From: an uncultured Pseudomonadota bacterium
Lineage (GTDB): Bacteria > Pseudomonadota > Alphaproteobacteria > RF32 > CAG-239
Length of the DNA stretch: 9,019 nt
Direction of reading: 5' to 3'
Assembly (NCBI GenBank): GCA_902767055.1
Contig: CACXFX010000066.1
Location: 1 to 9,019 of the forward strand
The position numbers were made by a program, and so were the translations under genes. The notes below the pieces were generated by a model, which did not search any database, was not told the DNA's origin, and saw nothing but the letters and a program-made list of their open reading frames with translations. Numbering within the stretch: position 1 is the first letter of the stretch; the number at the start of each line of letters is the position of its first letter. Positions 7,854 through 9,019 of the stretch are shown piece by piece.

Positions 7854-8993
7854 ATGTATCATTCAAATTTCAGCCGAAAACTTTCGCTTAAAGAAAAATT
7901 TTTAAGCATCAATTTTTATTATGTTTTATGCATTGTGCTTTTGAGCTTTATCGGGATTGTCGTGCTTTATTCGGCTGCCGGCGGGTCAATGAGCCCGTGG
8001 GCGAAAAATCAGCTTTTGCGTTTTATGTGTGCCTTTATTTTGATGTTTGTTTTTGCTTTTATTGATGTCAAAGTGTATTTAAAATATTCATATTTAGCCT
8101 ATTTTGCCGTATTTGCGCTTTTGATTGCGGTTGAAATTTTCGGGCATATCGGCATGGGTGCGCAGCGTTGGATTGATCTTAAAATATTTAAGTTGCAACC
8201 CTCAGAGCTGATGAAAATCAGTATGGTTTTGTTTTTGGCCAAGTATTTTCAAAATTCAACTTTGGGGCAAATCAGGAGTATCCGCGGTATGGTTGCGCCT
8301 GTATTGATGACACTTTTTCCGGCCCTGCTTATTGTGTTGCAACCTGATTTAGGCACGGCATTGATGTTGATGTTTACGGCTGTGGTGATTTTCTTTTGCG
8401 TCGGCGTCGAAATGTGGAAGTTTTTGAGCCTCGGCGCGTTGGCGATTGCGGTTATGCCGATTGCGTGGCATTTTTTGCATGGTTATCAAAAAAACAGGGT
8501 GCTGACATTCTTAAATCCGGAGCGTGATCCGTTGGGGACCGGTTATCACATTATTCAATCCAAGATTGCGTTGGGGTCGGGCGGCGTGTTTGGTAAAGGT
8601 TTTTTAAATGGCACACAGAGCCATCTGAATTTTTTACCTGAAAAACATACGGATTTTATTTTTACGATGCTTTCAGAAGAGTTTGGTTTGATCGGCGGTA
8701 TGGTTGTGATTTTGCTCGAGCTTGCGCTGATAGTGTACGGTTATTTGTTTGCTTATCGTATTACGAGTTATTACGGAAAATTGGTGGTTATCGGGCTCAA
8801 TACCAATTATTTGATGTACGTTTTAATCAATACCGGTATGGTGCTTGGACTGTTGCCTGTCGTTGGGGTACCTTTGCCGCTTATTTCGTACGGCGGAACG
8901 GCGATGCTGTCGGTGATGATCAGTTTTGGGATTATTCTGTCGATGGATATTAACCGCCATGTCAATCTTGGGCGTCAGTCGTTTGGGGATTAA
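7854..8993 (+). CDS. rodA: SEDS peptidoglycan glycosyltransferase RodA
   Basis: RodA polymerises lipid II into glycan strands for cell elongation, working as a complex with PBP2. I chose the ATG at 7854 (379 residues), which has GAGGG (7841-7845) 8 nt upstream, over an in-frame TTG at 7824 that lacks a ribosome site and overlaps mrdA. The protein is polytopic, with about ten membrane helices. SEDS landmarks in order, in this numbering: GAQRWI (102-107), LQPSELMKI (114-122), QPDLGTA (163-169), NPERDPLGTGYHIIQS (221-236), LPEKHTDFIF (261-270) and GVPLPLISYGGTA (338-350). Asp267 in HTDFIF aligns with the essential Asp262 of E. coli RodA. The gene begins 13 bp after mrdA. It is RodA, not FtsW, judging by its partner and length. 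Confidence 0.97.
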   Translation: MYHSNFSRKLSLKEKFLSINFYYVLCIVLLSFIGIVVLYSAAGGSMSPWAKNQLLRFMCAFILMFVFAFIDVKVYLKYSYLAYFAVFALLIAVEIFGHIGMGAQRWIDLKIFKLQPSELMKISMVLFLAKYFQNSTLGQIRSIRGMVAPVLMTLFPALLIVLQPDLGTALMLMFTAVVIFFCVGVEMWKFLSLGALAIAVMPIAWHFLHGYQKNRVLTFLNPERDPLGTGYHIIQSKIALGSGGVFGKGFLNGTQSHLNFLPEKHTDFIFTMLSEEFGLIGGMVVILLELALIVYGYLFAYRITSYYGKLVVIGLNTNYLMYVLINTGMVLGLLPVVGVPLPLISYGGTAMLSVMISFGIILSMDINRHVNLGRQSFGD

Positions 8994-8995
8994 AA

Positions 8996-9019
8996 AAGGT
9001 TTGAAGTGCTCAAAAAAAA
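8996..9019 (+). other. Possible start of a further gene, cut by the window end
   Basis: AAGG (8996-8999) lies 6 nt before a GTG at 9006 that opens the frame MLKK. Only about four codons are visible, so this may be chance in an A-rich spacer. No terminator is seen after rodA, so the operon may continue beyond the window. Confidence 0.15.

Overview
The window looks like chromosomal DNA from a moderately AT-rich alphaproteobacterium. The gene order mreB-mreC-mreD-mrdA(PBP2)-rodA is the classic elongasome (rod-shape) cluster. The RodA and MreB sequences have a proteobacterial flavour: the SEDS motifs LQPSELMKI, NPERDPLGTGYHIIQS and LPEKHTDFIF, and an MreB N-terminus reading [18 protein letters not shown]. 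The assignment is inferred from remembered family sequences and was not tested by a search. An uncultured, low-GC, possibly host- or gut-associated lineage would fit.

Layout. (1) 1-144 is a convergent RNA-gene junction. A possible tRNA-like 3' end enters from the left edge on the + strand, followed by a large two-way terminator palindrome (31-71) and a complete tRNA-Ala(GGC) on the - strand (144-69, CCA encoded). (2) 145-591 holds no credible protein gene. It contains an exact 69-bp direct repeat (125-193 and 290-358) that copies the first 20 nt of tRNA-Ala plus its upstream flank, a 10-bp-stem hairpin between the copies, and an A/T-rich tract. (3) 592-1968 encodes an unrecognised membrane-anchored protein with a charged coiled coil and three TPR-like repeats. 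(4) 2074-3438 encodes a single-chain (alpha2-type) glycyl-tRNA synthetase, an unexpected type for a proteobacterium. (5) 3578-8993 is the mreBCD-mrdA-rodA operon. All five genes are on the + strand and tightly spaced or overlapping, each with a visible Shine-Dalgarno sequence at the start I prefer.

How the genes work together. MreB forms membrane-bound actin-like filaments. MreC and MreD link these across the inner membrane to the SEDS glycosyltransferase RodA and its partner transpeptidase PBP2, which together make and cross-link lateral-wall peptidoglycan. The spacing suggests one transcript, probably started in the 139-bp gap before mreB. GlyRS and tRNA-Ala are translation genes that happen to lie nearby. 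The TPR protein has no clear assignment.

I see no phage, transposase, CRISPR or defence genes and no obvious new multi-gene system. The parts most worth a second look are the duplicated tRNA 5' segment, the terminator palindrome that includes the tRNA CCA end, the single-chain GlyRS, and the unassigned TPR protein.
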